Assembly: GCA_937871985.1 (NCBI GenBank)
Contig: CALMPB010000037.1
Coordinates: forward strand, 1 to 45,531
Reading direction: 5' to 3'
DNA length: 45,531 bases
Source of the DNA: an uncultured Burkholderiaceae bacterium
GTDB lineage: Bacteria > Pseudomonadota > Gammaproteobacteria > Burkholderiales > Burkholderiaceae
Part shown: piece by piece, positions 44,774 to 45,531 of the stretch
Layout of the letters: each line of letters opens with the position of its first letter
Numbering within the stretch: the stretch's first letter is position 1
Position numbers and translations under genes: made by a program
Notes under the pieces: generated by a model
The model's database searches: none
What the model was told of the DNA's origin: nothing
Seen by the model: the letters and a program-made list of their open reading frames with translations, nothing else

Positions 44774-45531
44774 ATGTCAGACAAACACTATGCCGGCGCG
44801 GCAATCCACTCGATCGACCACTTCGCCCTGAATGTTCCGTCGCTGGACCAAGCCGAACACTTCTTCACCCATTTCGGTCTGCAAGTGGAACGCGGCGGCA
44901 GCGAAATCCAGTTGCGAGCGGGCGACAACCACCGCTGGGGACGCTTGATCCAGTCCGACCACAAATCGCTGGCCTACCTGAGCTTCAATTGTGCTGCCGG
45001 CGAACTGGCAACCCTTGAAAGCCAGACGCGGCAGGCCGGGGGGCGCTTCGACGTGCCCTCCCCCCTGAAAACCGCCGAAGGCTTCTGGTTCCACGACCCC
45101 GACGGCAACCTGATCCAGGTCAAAGAGGGTGCGCGAACCATGCCCTCTTCCAAAGCGCCTTTCAGCGTGCCCGTTGCAGGCGCCGACGCGCGCGGCTCGC
45201 ACCCGCGTTCGGAAAGCAAGCAGGTGCGCCCGCGGCGCCTGTCCCACGTCCTGCTGTTTACCCCCGACGTGCTTGGCGCCATGGATTTCTACAACCGATC
45301 CATCGGCCTGCAGTTGTCGGACAAGTCGCTGGACATCATTGCCTTCACCCACGCGCCGCACGGCTGCGACCATCATCTGGTGGCGTTTGCCAAAAGCTCG
45401 GGCAAAGGCTGGCACCATTGTTCCTGGGATGTCGCCACCCTGAACGAAGTCGGCGAGGGCGCATCGCAAATGAACGCGGCGGGCTATAAACATGGCTGGG
45501 GCACGGGGCGCCACGTGCTGGGCTCCAACTA
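44774..45531 (+). CDS. VOC-family extradiol-type dioxygenase (3' end beyond window)
   Basis: 252 codons are present and the gene runs off the right edge without a stop. The ATG follows AAGGAGAG. Two VOC modules are visible: residues about 12-118 (SIDHFALNVPSLDQAEHFF ... FHDPDGNLIQVKEG) and from about 154 (RRLSHVLLFTPDVLGAMDFY). In type I extradiol dioxygenases the second module binds Fe(II) with His, His and Glu. His158 and His200/201 (CDHHLVAF) are the likely ligands, and the Glu would lie beyond the edge. It probably opens a catechol-type ring. The substrate is unknown. A FAH-family gene precedes it in the same direction. Confidence 0.85.
   Translation, partial: MSDKHYAGAAIHSIDHFALNVPSLDQAEHFFTHFGLQVERGGSEIQLRAGDNHRWGRLIQSDHKSLAYLSFNCAAGELATLESQTRQAGGRFDVPSPLKTAEGFWFHDPDGNLIQVKEGARTMPSSKAPFSVPVAGADARGSHPRSESKQVRPRRLSHVLLFTPDVLGAMDFYNRSIGLQLSDKSLDIIAFTHAPHGCDHHLVAFAKSSGKGWHHCSWDVATLNEVGEGASQMNAAGYKHGWGTGRHVLGSN

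Overview
The window looks like a chromosomal segment of a GC-rich betaproteobacterium, most likely an Alcaligenaceae member (Bordetella, Achromobacter or Pusillimonas relatives). The grounds are the 16S rRNA 5' end and its boxA-type leader, the 6S RNA beside zapA, the Tol-Pal gene order, the MdtABC/NodT-type efflux operon and protein sequences of betaproteobacterial type. It reads as ordinary core and niche chromosome. I see no transposase, integrase, phage gene or CRISPR array.

Layout. 1-660: 5' end of a 16S rRNA gene on the minus strand, with leader, boxA and promoter. 965-2281 (minus): msrA, a small membrane protein and a c-type cytochrome. 2495-5120: lgt, a SIMPL-domain protein overlapping it tail to tail, a row of hairpins, a terminator, 6S RNA, zapA and a ZapB-like coiled coil. 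5348-8652: a beta-hydroxyacid dehydrogenase, rppH and proS. 8749-14118: the Tol-Pal cluster ybgC-tolQRAB-pal-cpoB, which keeps the outer membrane tied to the cell wall and active at division. Its last gene is translationally coupled to a FecCD-type permease and ATPase (14118-15973), followed by an alpha/beta hydrolase.

16815-22202 (minus): a copper chaperone with a Met-rich N-terminus, then a BMP-type (nucleoside-like) ABC transporter ordered ATPase-permease-permease-binding protein, with a clear promoter. 22429-28310: tag glycosylase, a chemoreceptor with a C-terminal pentapeptide tether, a 2-hydroxyacid dehydrogenase, serine acetyltransferase, a TorF-type porin and arfB. 28629-32010: kgtP (2-oxoglutarate permease), azoR and purT.

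32027-40061 (minus): a five-gene operon for an RND efflux system (outer-membrane factor, adaptor, pump) followed by an OmpR-type regulator and a heavy-metal-type sensor kinase. A repeat resembling half of a CusR box lies upstream. 40276-41037: an SDR dehydrogenase. 41100-43659 (minus): a ZnuD-like TonB-dependent receptor behind a small Cys/His-containing protein, both downstream of an 18-bp perfect palindrome that fits a Zur box. 43869-end: a FAH-family hydrolase and a truncated extradiol-type (VOC) dioxygenase, probably an aromatic meta-cleavage operon with its own promoter and operator-like repeat.

The segment is compact. Six convergent pairs overlap or nearly touch. The most promising leads are the putative Zur-controlled small protein plus ZnuD unit, the metal-type two-component system co-transcribed with a multidrug-type RND pump, and the iron-type ABC genes attached to the Tol-Pal cluster. 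None is a clearly new system on sequence alone.
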